64,000 nt of DNA. It comes from Euglena gracilis (taxonomy: Eukaryota > Euglenida > Euglenophyceae > Euglenales). Of the stretch, positions 1-10,170 are shown in pieces. The translations under genes were made by a program, and so were the position numbers. Positions within the stretch are counted from its first letter, which is position 1; every line of letters begins with the position of its first letter. The notes under the pieces were generated by a model. The model made no database searches and was not told the origin of the DNA. It worked only from the letters and a program-made list of their open reading frames with translations. The DNA lies in NCBI GenBank assembly GCA_039621445.1, contig CP154957.1, forward strand, positions 5,450,504 through 5,514,503, read 5' to 3'.

Positions 1-683
1 GCCAAAAAACAATCACACAACAAGCCGGCAAAAGAAGCAGGACCTCACCCCCCTCTTGTGCTTCGCCCTCATGGTCCGTTCCTCCCAGGTCATCCTTCCT
101 GGGAGTGCCAAATCAGGACCTCACCACCGCAGTGCGGAGCCCGAATGGTCGCATGATTCCAATTTTCTTGCAGCATCGTCTTTCATGTAAGTTTGACATT
201 TGACATTTGATGATTGACTTCCTTCGTTCAAAACTTCGCTCCTTACGTCTTTTCGAAGAACAAATTAAAACTCAGTAAACTCCGGCGAAAAACGGCACTG
301 AGCAGGGACTAAGGGCAGAACAAGGAGCCTGAGGTGTCCACCAAGGGCAACACAGGCTGCTGTTTTTGAATCCTGACCGAAATAATATTGTGAAACAATG
401 CAAGCAAACAAGGGTTTCTTTCGAACACTGGGTGCACATCAGCCAGACCCAGACTTCTTTTGTCAGGGCCACGATGAATAACCAAAAAGAGTGTGTACAT
501 CCAGCATTCAAAGAATACTGTTAAGAAAATGAGATGCGATCCTCGGCATGAACAAAACCATTGTTGAAACACCAGTGGTCGCCACTGAAGAGATAACTCT
601 GGTACGTCACCAGATGAGGTGTGCAAAGCGGCTGTCCACCAAACAGGAGAAGCTCACTTAAGTGTCAAACAACTCATTTGATG
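1..683. other. Unassigned low-copy sequence
   Basis: No gene recognised. Short frames are open on the minus strand (309-626 and 272-511), but neither shows a motif I recognise. The phrase CAGGACCTCACC occurs twice (about 37 and 114). There is no obvious inverted-repeat border or target duplication. Confidence 0.4.
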
Positions 684-900
684 CACAAATAATAAAATAC
701 TTTATTATATTTACCAATAAATATTATTAATTATTATTAGCATAAAATCATATTAAATATTATTAAATATTGTTTATTAATTTAAATAATATTTATATTT
801 AGTAATTAATCAAATTTAATAAATAAACATTATTTAATATTTAATATTTAATTTTAATTTAATTAATATTTAACGTAAAATAATATTTTAATTTGATATT
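684..900. repeat. AT-rich island
   Basis: About 215 bp built almost only from A and T (ATTATTAAT, TTTAATATT words) in an otherwise mixed or GC-rich window. It abuts the 3' end of the reverse-transcriptase relic and truncates it before any RNase H domain is seen. It could be an AT microsatellite or an AT-rich element end; no TIR was found. Confidence 0.6.
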
Positions 901-1897
901 TGAAAATTTTTATTTCCTTTAATTGGTCCTTGATTCTTTGGGAAATGGGATGTTTTGAGTCCCAGGGGGCTGTGGAATTTTCCACCAAAAAATTTGCCAG
1001 GGCATCCGTAAAGGCCCTTAGAAAGGGCAGGGCCATTAGATTGCATCCGATTTGGCCCAAAATGGCAGCTAGTTGCCTTTTTGACATGTAATCTTTTTTC
1101 ACCATTTTTCCCAGCTCCTTTTTTACTGTTTTTATTTTCTGGGGGGGCACCTGTAATTTTCCCTCTTGGAAGTTTAGCTGAAAGCCAAGATGATTGACGA
1201 TTTGGGTGGGCTGCAGGGTGGACTTTTTCACATTGATTTTGAATCCTGATTTGATTAAATCCCTGACCACTGTGTTCAGGTGATTTTGTAAGATGAGTTG
1301 TGTTGGGGCCACCAGTAAAATGTCGTCCAGGTAAATAAATACCTGGATGCCCCTTTTTCTCCACAGTTTTTCGAATGTCTTCATTACTGACATGAAATTT
1401 GGGGCATTACATTCAGGCCAAAAACAGCCTGCCTGGAATTCCCAGGTCTGCCCCCCCCACCTGATGCCTTAAAATGGCCTTAGGCCTGGACTTACTGGAA
1501 TATGAAAATAGGCATCCTTCAGGTCTATTTTTGCTGCCCAGTGGCCTTTTTCCAAAACTGGAAAAATGTGCTGGATGTGATCCAGCTTGAAAGGTTTCAC
1601 TTGGAACCTTTGATTTATTTCCCTGCAATCGCTTATTAATCTCCATTTTGTCTGTCCCCCCTCTGGTTTTGAAATCAGAAACCAGGGGATCAGGTGCTGG
1701 GTGGTTGAATCCCTCACCCTGTTTATGGATCCAGATTTTTCGTAATCCAGCAGTATTTTTTCTGCTTGGGGTAAGTTCAAATTTGCCCTGATTTTTGGGT
1801 GGGTGGATAATTTTGGTGGGCTGACCCAGGGGGGTTGAATGCCATCCCTGATGAGTTGACATGTTGTTGGGGGGGCATTTTTTGCCCACCATTTCAA

Positions 1898-2125
1898 GCT
1901 TTTTTGCAGCCTTTGATGGAGGGGGGTGTCTCCCCATTTTTCTTCCATGGAATTTATTTCTTGAATGAGATGATTTTGGGGGGGCTGGGCTGGAGATGTT
2001 GGACACTTTAGGCTTTTTTGCAGCCTTTGATGGAGGGGGGTGTTTTCCCATATTTCCTCCATTGAATTTATTTTCTGGGTAAGATGATTCTGGGGGGGCT
2101 GGGCTGGGGGTGTTGGACATTGCAC
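1898..2125 (-). repeat. In-frame 38-codon tandem duplication in the gag-like region
   Basis: A 114-bp unit occurs twice in tandem (starting near 1898 and 2012). Both copies encode a peptide with PPQNHL, INSMEE and LHQRLQKSLK. The period is an exact multiple of three and the two copies have diverged while staying open, which suggests the duplication arose while the frame was translated. Confidence 0.7.
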
Positions 2126-2401
2126 CCCTAGGTCCCCTAGGGCTTGGGCCCTTGTAAAAGGAAATTTTTTCTGGGGGGATGTGCATGCACTCTCTCCCTC
2201 TCTGCTCACCTCTCTGGATGATCTTGTTGTTGGAAGACATACCATAGGGCTTAATGCCCCTGTTTGGCCTATCTGGTCTTCTCCATGTTGATGTGGTTGG
2301 TTGACATACCATAGGGGGGCCTCTGTGGGTCCCCCCCTTGATTGATTGATCGGGAATTGAGAAATAAACGTTGGAGGGGTTTCTGCCCCTCCCTCCAAAA
2401 G

Positions 2402-2645
2402 GGCCACTGTGGGTCCCTTTGCCCCTGGGGGATGGGTCCTTGAAAGGGCCACTGTGGGTCCCTTTTCCTCCTGGGGCTGGGTCATTGAAAGGGCCACTGT
2501 GGGTCCCTTTATCCCCCATTGTTGGCAGAGGGCCACTGTGGGTCCCTCGGGGGATTTCTCCAGCAGCATCCTTAGCTTCTTGGTGGCCACTGTGGGTCCA
2601 CCCTGCTGGTTCCTTAGCTTCTTGGAGGCCACTGTGGGTCCACCC
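2402..2645 (-). repeat. GPTVAL-encoding repeat array in the retroelement ORF
   Basis: GGCCACTGTGGGTCC recurs at 2402, 2447, 2492, 2531, 2585 and 2627 and encodes GPTVA on the minus strand. The intervals are 45, 45, 39, 54 and 42 bp, all multiples of three. A diverged member (GPTEAP) lies just upstream in transcription order. This looks like a low-complexity linker that expanded under reading-frame constraint. Confidence 0.75.
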
Positions 2646-3091
2646 TGCTGGTCTCCAAGGTTTCCATGTATAAATTTTTTTCCATAATCCATCTTGTGGT
2701 CTTCCAGGCCTTGATTCCTTCTTGGCCTCCAACCCCATTGGAAATCTGGGGGGGCTGCTGTGGCCCCCCCTTGTCCCCTTGAGAGGGGCTGTTGCGATAG
2801 ATGAATTGGGGGGGTTGGACAGACCTTTTCTGCCCCTTCCTGAGGGGATTTGCTTGTGAAACTGGCCCCCATGGCCCCTGTGGTGTTGACCTCCTTGGCC
2901 TTGATTCCATCTCCCCATCTTCTGGCCAATTGGTGCCCAGGCTGCTGGGCGCCTTTGGGGGAGATGGTCCAAGGTGCAGGTGCAAAGCAAAGGTGAAGAT
3001 CAAGGCCTGTGTACGAACCACTTGGTCCGTAAAGCAGACTCTCGGTCCTCAACAACACGCCAAACACATGCCGGAGCTTGCCAAACAGGAC

Positions 3092-3563
3092 CAGGGCTGG
3101 ATAGAGGTAGAGGAAGAGGTCAAAGTCCTCTACCTCTATCTGACCCACCTCTACCTCAACCTCTACCTCTATGTCACCTCTATGTCCTTAAAATGTCATA
3201 AACTGCCACCAATGAGGGCCACAAAAGGCTCCAAATGCCTCAAATTTTGGCAAATTAGCATCTCAACCCATCTTATTTAGGTTAGGAATGAGAAAAAATA
3301 TCCGGATGGGTGGTCTCAAAAATTGCCAGAAGAGATTTGTGACAAGAATGGTCAATTTCTAATTTTTTCCATAAAAATGCCTTCGTTCGGCATAAATTTT
3401 CTTTGATAAGCCACCTTCCTTAAAAATTTGACATTGAGGTGACATAGAGGGATAGTAGAGGTAGAGGTGACCTCTACCTCTACCTCTACTATCCCTCTAT
3501 CTCTCTACCTCTACTATCCCTCTATCTCTCTACCTCTACCTCTACTACCTCTATCCAGCCCTG
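3092..3563. mobile_element. 472-bp MITE-like element with TAGAGG-rich inverted termini
   Basis: The ends are perfect 16-bp inverted repeats, CAGGGCTGGATAGAGG at 3092-3107 and its complement at 3548-3563, continued by blocks of TAGAGG/CCTCTA hexamers on both sides. The element is flanked by the identical 7-mer ACAGGAC (3085-3091 and 3564-3570), read as a target-site duplication. A CAGGG terminus is typical of hAT elements, which duplicate 8 bp; here only 7 match. It has no coding capacity, so it must have been moved by another transposase. It sits between the reverse-transcriptase relic and the pogo-like relic and interrupts an open frame. Confidence 0.75.
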
Positions 3564-4578
3564 ACAGGACACAGAGGGTTGGGACACTGAATGGCATTGG
3601 GCTGGCGCAATGGACGCTCACAGCGAAAGCATCCCATTCCCGGAGGCAAGAAGGGAACAGGAGGCCGGACACAGTCACAGGGGGGTAGAACCGGAACGCC
3701 TGTGGGTACCGGTAAATTGGCCGGTGGGACAGCAGTTTCCCTCGGAGGTTCATCTTCATTGGATTCTTCCTCCTCGGTATCAGGATTAGGACTGGATTCA
3801 GGCTCATCAGGGAGATTCGATTGAGGAACATCATGGCCATCCAGGGTGTTCAACACATCAAGGGCAATGTTCGCAAAGTCAGGGGGAGGGTCCGGCCCGT
3901 ACACACGATCCCCTTGCGGTTGGTCAGCCAACGCCGGTCCCAGCGGTGAGAGCATCGGGGCCAAGATCTGCTCCTCCATCCCGCGTTGCACCAACGACTC
4001 CGGGATCAACTCCCACGCATGGATGGCCCAGTCACTCAAGGGCTCCTGCGTTAGCATTGCCATGACGTCAGCGTTCTGCAAACAAACATGGTGCATTTAA
4101 TATTTCATTTGACATTGTGCAGCACCTGGATTTGGGCTGCCCTCCAAGCTGTGTAAGACTTCTTGACGGAGGCCTTGAACGGAGCATTGAGGTACACGTC
4201 CACCACCTGTGCCACTGCCGTGCACCCGCCCGGCACAAAGTGGATGCCAGTCCCCTGCTTCTTGAGGCGCTCCAGCACAGAGGCATCCCACAGAGGCGAC
4301 CGAAACTTTAGGATCTCGTTTTTTTGTGACAAGGTTTAACTCACGCCGTGGTTTCTTCGCAGGGGGAGGTTCGGGGCCCATGGGCGGTTGTTCCATGGAC
4401 GGCAATCGTTGATCAACACGGTTCGCCACCACGGCACATCGCCACGCCGATCGGGGAGGACAGGTCGTGGTTGAAAGGCCAATTGCAATTTCTTCATTTT
4501 GGGTGCCATAGCTGTCAAAGAGAGACAAAGAAAAAAATAACGCACCTCACCATGCGCTCTTAAAAAAAATTCTGTCAT
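3564..4578 (-). pseudogene. Pogo/Tigger-like DDE transposase, C-terminal part, broken
   Basis: The frame at 4105-4332 contains HFVPGGCTAVAQVVDVYLNA followed by PFK and an aromatic W, the hallmark of the end of the DDE_1 (pogo/jerky/CENP-B) transposase domain. It is followed in another frame (3551-4096) by a segment with DWAIHAWELIPESLV, matching the helical tail of the family, then an acidic stretch (DTEEEESNEDE) and a cysteine-rich CFRC...CPNPLC motif that may be a zinc ribbon. Upstream frames 4336-4578 and 4097-4528 overlap without a single continuous reading. No N-terminal DNA-binding domain is seen. The acidic/zinc tail is cut by the element at 3092-3563, and removing one target duplication would leave the frame open further. 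Family assignment is moderately secure; activity is not expected. Confidence 0.6.
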
Positions 4579-4793
4579 TTATGGGGGGTGTCATTTATGG
4601 GGGGGTATACACACCTTCTCGAATTTGAGAATGTGTGCATTGCGCTTGGCGCTGTGTTCGACGAACTGGATCCTTTCCTTTGTGCATGGGATGCTTGGGT
4701 GATTGATACCACTGTTGTTTGATGGGCAAGCGGTCATCAAAAAATGTGAGGACCAACGCCGGGCACAGTGTGGCCAACAATTCAAATACCACC

Positions 4794-5030
4794 TCCCCCC
4801 CCCTAATTGACCGTGGGACCTCTCCACGGGACCCCCCTTTTGGTCAATTAGGGGGGGGTTCAATTAGGGGGGGTGCCGTCAATTTGGGGGGTACCGTCAA
4901 TTAGGGGGTGCTTCGGCACGGAATCCCCCCCGGGCAGTCAATTAGGGGGGGGGTTGAAAAAAATTCCCCGGGGCGTTTGGTCAATTAGGGGGGGGGGGGT
5001 TCGATTAGGGGAGGGGGCGGTGGTACCGAC
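4794..5030. repeat. CAATTAGGGGGG repeat cluster with hairpin
   Basis: CCCCTAATTGACC (about 4799) is followed by GGTCAATTAGGGG (about 4841), a perfect inverted pair around a short arm. TCAATTAG or TCAATTTG followed by a G run then recurs five more times to 5010. This is the same AT-word-plus-G-run architecture as the element termini at 20.7, 22.5, 57 and 62 kb, but with a different AT word. Confidence 0.65.
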
Positions 5031-5403
5031 AACTGAAAGCATCCACTTTCAGGGGCTACCTGAACGCCACGCCCGCCGACATGCCAGTTATCAGCTAGAA
5101 ACCCCATTTGTTCCATTCTCCGATACGCAACTCCCATGGCTGCAAAAAACGCTCGCGGCTGCTCTCACCCGTGAGGCAAGAAAAAAAGCCATTGGTGAGG
5201 CTGCGCACCCCCCAGAAGAAATTCTTCAACTTGCGGAAGTTCCTGGCATCCTCGACACGGTGCAATGGAGCAGACCATTTGAGGCACAGCAGGCAAATAT
5301 TTTGATTTTGGGTTTCTGCACTGGATATTGCAGCGAAGTGCTTCGGAGATTGCAACTAACCACAGCAGATTGCTGTCGGTTGGTCATTACCGACCTCCGT
5401 TGA
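4873..5403 (+). other. Open frame of unknown nature
   Basis: Open for 176 codons. The first ~50 codons are the G-run repeat and are not credible as protein. From about 5030 the composition becomes gene-like (segments such as PPEEILQLAEVPGILDTVQW and ILILGFCTGY), ending at a TGA at 5401-5403. I do not recognise a family. It may be a fragment of a transposon gene next to the hairpin cluster downstream. Confidence 0.2.
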
Positions 5404-5497
5404 TGTGTTTTCCGATGTTCAACCATGATGTAATGTTCCTGTAAAGAGTCTTCAGCGAGAATTTGTTTTCCTCATACACCTTGTTCATAGTTTCATG

Positions 5498-5692
5498 CCC
5501 TGTAAATCGTGAACAGCCTGTAAATCGTGAACAGCCTGTTCACGATTATCGGGGCGTTAATTTGGGGGGTCCAATTAATGCTCCGTGATCCGTGATCATG
5601 TCCAGGAAATACAGGGCAGGCGCCGGGCCTCTGTTCACGGTTACAGGGCGTAAAACGGGTCAAGGGTGCTGCAGGCGCCCTTGACCCGTTTA
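5498..5692. repeat. Nested hairpin cluster
   Basis: CCTGTAAATCGTGAACAG occurs twice in direct tandem (5499-5516, 5517-5534). The second copy also pairs with CTGTTCACGATT, giving a 25-bp palindrome at 5523-5547. A near-complement, CTGTTCACGGTTACAGGG, lies at 5631-5648. Immediately after is a separate 14-bp perfect stem, AAACGGGTCAAGGG (5653-5666) with its complement at 5678-5691, extendable to about 23 bp with two irregularities. It could be the terminal structure of a small element; no target duplication was found. Confidence 0.7.
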
Positions 5693-6106
5693 CGGCCTGT
5701 GTACGGGTTATCCCATAATTTTTACATAATAAAAAGTGCTATGACAGTGAGTTATTCCTGTCTCCCCAATGGGAATAGCTTGGGGGGATACGGACCAGCA
5801 CCTTTGAAGCCCACTCTGCTGCCCCCTTGGAGGCTAGGTAGTCAAGTTCGGGTCCCCGGACCCCCCCTCCCCCCTGTCCGGTTAAGTTCGGACACAATAT
5901 CTGGGGAGGGTCCCGTGGGTAGGGTTTGCTTGTTTCTAATTGTCACTCTTAAATGTCTCTCAAATAGCAATTTGGCTAAATGTCAAGACAAATAAGACAA
6001 TTAGCGGTAAGAATTACCCACCGCGCGATACAAGGAGATTCCTTACTTCCATTACTCCCTTCCAGGTTCCACCACTCACTTCCTTCTCGGGTTCACCTCT
6101 ATACAT
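5693..6106. other. Unassigned sequence upstream of hAT relic
   Basis: Contains C-rich tracts near 5860-5880 but no motif I recognise. It could include the 5' end of the hAT element that follows; no TIR could be matched. Confidence 0.3.
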
Positions 6107-6600
6107 ATGGCGCTGGGAAGTGGCCGAAGTGGTGGGAACCGTGCTGCCCGGCTGGAATGGGAGCACTTCTTTCCAATCCAGTACAATGCGGATGGCAGCT
6201 GGAAGCGAGTGAAGTGCCGACATTGCACGTATCAGTGCAGCGCACATGCCACTCGTTGCGCCCGACACTTCCTCAACAACCACCGTGACAAGGTCATCCA
6301 AGAAGAGCAGGAAAGTACAGTGACCGATGTGGTGATGGAGGAACCGCCGTCTCAACCCCCTTTGAAACGCCAAAAGAAGTTGTCATAGGACAAGATCCTC
6401 TCTTATGCCGACAGGCCGCCTTCGGATACTCGTCTTCGTGAGGCAGAGCGTTGCCTGGTGGAACTGAAACTTCGTTATGGGCTGAATATCAATTGTGTGA
6501 TATCACGTGAGATGGCGGCCTTTGCCATTCAGGGGCACCCCTCCATTTTCCCCCAAAATGAAAACGGCGTGCCCCTGTTGCCAAGACTCTCAACAGTCAG

Positions 6601-6865
6601 TTTCGGCTACCTGGGAAGACTGCCCTTGCCACCCATCCATACACTTGTCAATCCCCCTCCCCCCTGTGACTGACTAGTTTTTTCAGAGTGACGGACTGGT
6701 TTCCCCCCCACCGAATAAAATTTTAGCCATTTTTTTCATGACATGCAAATTTCCCATGCAGGTTGGCCTTCCTTCCCGAGGGGGGCCAGTGAATGACCGG
6801 TTTTTTTTCGTGGAAAAGTGGGTGGCTGGTTTTCAGAATTGAGGAAGTGACTCTCCTCCCCCCTC
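6601..6865. repeat. Non-coding insertion in the hAT relic
   Basis: Interrupts the hAT frame between the N-terminal region and the first Asp block. It contains GACTGACTAG, CAGAGTGACGGACTGG, GAATGACCGG and GTGGCTGG words in a C-run context. Similar GACTGACTGG/CAGTCACTC words occur at 39.97, 40.44 and 53.6 kb, so this may be a copy of a dispersed repeat. A spliced intron is an alternative but no convincing splice pair was found. Confidence 0.35.
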
Positions 6866-7860
6866 TGAATTGATGATTGTATGCACCCGTCTGAATGAAG
6901 TGCAGACGGAAATACAGTCCCAAGTGGAAAAGAAATTGACTGCCCACCGCAATGTGTGCATCGCTGTGGATGCGTGGGAAGACCACGGGCATTGCAGTGT
7001 GTTTGGTGCTGTTGCCCTCCCATTGGATGGCAAAGGAGGCCGGCCACTGTTGCTGATGATGAGGCGGGTGCAGACGCGGATGACAGCCGACCAGGTGGGC
7101 CTTCTTTTTGCAGAACTGTTTTCTTGTTTGAAAGGCCTGGGGGTGCGGGTTGTTGCCATGCGCACAGCCCCATGCTCTACGTCAGGTGTGATATTTCTGG
7201 TTCCCAGTGAAAATTGACTTTTCTCAAGCTTATGGCCCCCCACCCCAAAACTTAATTTGCTCGCGGCAGCAGCACAGGTGCACATCTGCCCCCCCCCCCC
7301 CCGAAGGACGGTACCTCCCAATGTTTTTCACCATAAGATGGGTAGCGTGCGGCTGTAGGCAAGCAGACAACGGTGCCAACTTCCAAAGTGCCATGTCCGA
7401 AGCACAATCTATGAAGGGTGTCCTACAACTGAATTGTTTCGCTCACACAGCAAATTTGGTTCTCAAGGACGTGCTGCGCCTCTGGGAGGCGCTGGTGGCC
7501 AGGGCGTCCCAAGTGGAGTCCTTTTTCAGAACCATCCACTACGCAAGGTCACTGTACATTGCCGAGATGACACAGCAGAACAAAAGCGTGGTCAGGGATG
7601 AGGATCACCAAAAATTTACCCTGCTGGCACAGCCTTGCCCAACTCGTTGGGCCAGCCAAGTCCAGATGGTCAGCAGTGTCCTCCGAAACAGGTTGGTCAT
7701 TGAAAAAACACTCAGCACGCTGCGCCGACAGAAGTACCGCAGTGAGGATTTCGATTCCATGGGCTGGATCTCGGCGTGCACGTTCTGGGACGAGCTGGAC
7801 CAACTCCTCCAACACCTTTTTGGCGCGAAGTGCCGAAATTTTTTTGAGAATTGCCTTTAA

Positions 7861-7994
7861 CGGGCCCGATTTTTGGGGGGGTCCCGCGCCACCCTGGGTG
7901 GGTGGGGGGGACCCCCCCCCTCCCCCCCGGGGGTCTTGGGCCTGCAGGGGTCCTTTTGGGTTGCCCCCCCCCGTTCGACAGGATTTCTGTTGCA
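7861..7994. other. GC-homopolymer insert with intron-like 3' end
   Basis: A block of alternating G and C runs replaces the part of the hAT core expected after the PTRW block. It ends in a pyrimidine-rich stretch and TTTCTGTTGCAG, which resembles a 3' splice site and is followed directly by resumed hAT coding. No matching 5' donor is convincing, so deletion plus repeat insertion is equally likely. Confidence 0.35.
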
Positions 7995-8638
7995 GACCAA
8001 AAGCTTACGCCGGTGGCAAAGATCGTGACGGCTTTACCAAGCAGTTCGGCTGCCATTGAGCGAGTTTGGTCCGTGGCCGGCTATAACGTCTTAGACGGCG
8101 CTACGAGGCATGATGGTTTTTTTGAAAAAAATCTGCGGTTCCCAAGCACGTTTCATACTTTCTGGCTGCGCACTGTCTGTGGAGGGGAGACGCCAATTCA
8201 GGAAAGGGGCAAGACCGCGCAATATTCAGTGGCATTCGGGCCCGATTCCCCGGTTTTTCACCGCCCCCCGGTGCCCACCACACCGATGCACCCCGCAGGG
8301 CAAACGCTGAAAAATGAGGCAAATTCATAACCCCCATGGGGTTGTGGCTCGGGTGGTGCACGGGCGGGCCAAGACGCAAGGTTCGGGCCATGCTGCCATC
8401 GGGGAACGTTGGGCACTGGAAAGCTGTCGACCTCCAGAAGGACAACTGGGGCTTGGTTCGGAATGGGGCTGATCGGAGGGCGGAAAAACGGAGTTTTCAA
8501 GCCAATCTGCGGGACCGGGGATGGACGCCCAATTTGAAAGGAAAAATCTTGCACTTGGAAAAAAGCCCTGCCAGGGGGTGAAAAAATGCCGAAAATGGCT
8601 CCCCTCCCCGATGCAATTTATGCAGCTGGACAGCACAC

Positions 8639-8660
8639 TTTGGGAACCACGGTTCCCAAA
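8639..8660. repeat. GGGAACC-AC-GGTTCCC palindrome, copy 1
   Basis: Ten-base arms (TTTGGGAACC and its complement) separated by AC. It is the first of four copies within 4.3 kb. The flanks of the four copies share nothing obvious, so the palindrome itself appears to be the repeated unit. Confidence 0.7.
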
Positions 8661-8669
8661 CGAGACACC

Positions 8670-9800
8670 CGATGCATTGGGCAGGCTTGGGGACAGTGTT
8701 CACTGCCCTCCGGGGCAAAAGATGGGGGAAACACAGCCTGGTTGAAGCGTCAGCATAGGATGCTCTCTTCCCCCCAGGCAAAACAATGCGAGATCTGGTT
8801 GGAAGCATGGTGGACCAAGACCTCCTTGTTCTTTGCCAGGGTCTCTCTGAGGTGATGCTTCAGCGGGGTTTCAAACCAGCCTTTTGATTTCCTGCCTTCT
8901 CTTGGATTTATCCCACATGGAACCCTGCGTCACCAAATCTAAAATGCCCTTTTCAGGAATGGCGCAAAGAACATTTGAAGGAGTCGTGAAATGAAATGAA
9001 CATATTTCGGCAGAGATCACTGTGCGACATCTTTTGATGGGGGGAAAATAAAATATCCATTGGTAACTCATAGGAACTGGGAAGAATGAGGAACCAAACA
9101 CCGGTCCTATGAAGAACTTTTCAGCAGCAAGACTAAGGGGCATGCACTCTGGAAAAGAGATTCGGATATTGAATGGGATAGCAGTGATACTGTTTCTGTT
9201 TCAACTTGCAAAAGCAGGGTGGATGGTGGAAAGACACGTGCGTAGGATGGACAACAGTGGTCCCATGGTCTGGGTATTTCCTTGTGGGCGGCTTCCACTT
9301 CTCAATCCGCTGTCTACAACCTTCCTTTTTGCCCTGCACATGTGAATGGGAGCCTCCTGCCCCAATTGCAATGGCAGAAGCACATGTAGAGATGCATTGC
9401 TTCCGCGGTGATGAGTTGTGTTCATCACTAGACAACCATCACAGATTGATCCGACGGATCCTCCAAGCTTCCCAGCGCGCCATGGTGCACAAAACAAGAG
9501 TGAAACAAAGGGCAATCCCAATAGAACTGGCGGCCTCCCACATGAGCAGATTCATCTACTTGCCGCCCGATATCCCTTGGAAGCCCTTGACTTTCGGCTG
9601 AAAGCCAAAGAGCAAGAATTTGTAATGTATCAAATGGTCAGGTTGAGCAACAACACAAATATAATCTCAGCCCCAGCCTTCACTACCAAAAACAATGCAA
9701 AATATCCAGCAAAATCTTTGAGATTCTGGATTGCATACGAGAGATCTTTATTTCACGAGCATATCGAAAGTCATTGGAGAAAAATGATCCATATTTTAAT
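8670..9800. other. Unassigned sequence with overlapping plus-strand frames
   Basis: Frames at 9206-9601 and 9418-9813 are open but overlap each other and contain no motif I can name. Base composition is balanced, unlike the G-rich repeats. It may be decayed transposon or unique sequence. Confidence 0.25.
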
Positions 9801-9821
9801 GGACAAAAAGTAAAATTCAAA

Positions 9822-9842
9822 TTTGGGAACCATGGTTCCTAT
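9822..9842. repeat. GGGAACC-AT-GGTTCC palindrome, copy 2
   Basis: TTTGGGAACC, AT, then GGTTCCTA. The right arm has one C replaced. Flanked by AT-rich sequence unrelated to copy 1. Confidence 0.65.
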
Positions 9843-9964
9843 TTTTTTTGTTTGACAAGAATGGCCCAGATTGTGTCAGGAGCCCATGCTCTCTTAGAAA
9901 GGAAAAGGGGGGGAAGGGGAAATTGTTTGTACCTTAAGAAGGCAGAATGGCAAAAAAAGCTTGA

Positions 9965-10170
9965 CAAGAGGGGGGCAGGGTCACAGGGGGGCATGGGGGG
10001 GGGGGGTCACGGGGGAAGAAATGGGGGTTCACAGCAGCTTTGCAGAATTGTCAAAAGGGACAAAAAATGCTGGAAATTCCCTTTACACTTGGCGTTTCCT
10101 CGAACTTCTGGGGTCCCGAATCTGGGTCACTGCGGGTTGGGTCACGGGTTCACAGGGGAGGGGGGTTACG
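9965..10170 (+). repeat. GGTCACGGGGG-type degenerate repeat
   Basis: GGGTCACAGGGG, GGGGTCACGGGG, GGGTCACTGCGGG, GGGTCACGGG and GGGTTACGGGG occur scattered with G runs. The same word recurs in tight tandem at 14700-14755. Confidence 0.5.

Larger units (their letters stand above)
863..3084 (-). pseudogene. DIRS-like retrotransposon: gag-like region plus reverse transcriptase, frameshifted
   Basis: Remnant of a reverse-transcribing element. The fingers/palm start lies in the frame ending at 1469 (motifs WRLISDCREIN and KIDLKDAYFHIP, which holds the first catalytic Asp). The frame is then lost near 1485, recovers partly (WEFQA, then a GLN motif in another frame), and continues in 863-1393 with IYLDDILL (YLDD at 1322-1333), LGFQLNF and the thumb-like LPFLRAFTD. 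Motif spacing and YLDD resemble the DIRS/Ngaro class, which normally carries RNase H and a tyrosine recombinase; neither is visible, because the frame ends in an AT-rich island. Upstream (about 1900-3000) is a proline-rich gag-like region with internal repeats. The breaks sit at T, A or G homopolymers, so some may be sequencing errors. RT identity is firm; the DIRS assignment is inferred and less certain. Confidence 0.82.
6107..8114 (+). pseudogene. hAT transposase relic (BED finger, RNase H-like core, dimerisation domain)
   Basis: Pieces occur in the correct order. Residues 37-59 of the first frame form a BED zinc finger, C-x2-C-x13-H-x4-H (about 6215-6283). A single TAG at 6386-6388 lies in frame, and the reading continues to about 6600. 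After a ~260-bp non-coding stretch, 6870-7190 holds NVCIAVDAWEDHG (first catalytic Asp region). After another C-run break, 7340-7860 holds ADNGANF, NCFAHTANLVLKD and PCPTRWAS, all standard hAT blocks. After a GC-rich insert, 8015-8085 holds ALPSSSAAIERVWSVAG, the start of the C-terminal hAT dimerisation domain. The catalytic Glu segment expected between PTRW and the dimerisation domain is largely missing. It is non-functional, and the element ends were not identified. Confidence 0.85.

Noticed and set aside
309-626. 105-codon minus-strand frame as a gene
   Set aside because: Two overlapping frames of similar length, no motif, length within chance expectation.
3110-3555. TAGAGG/CCTCTA hexamers as a telomeric repeat
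   Set aside because: They lie in inverted orientation just inside defined transposon termini flanked by a target duplication, so they belong to the element.
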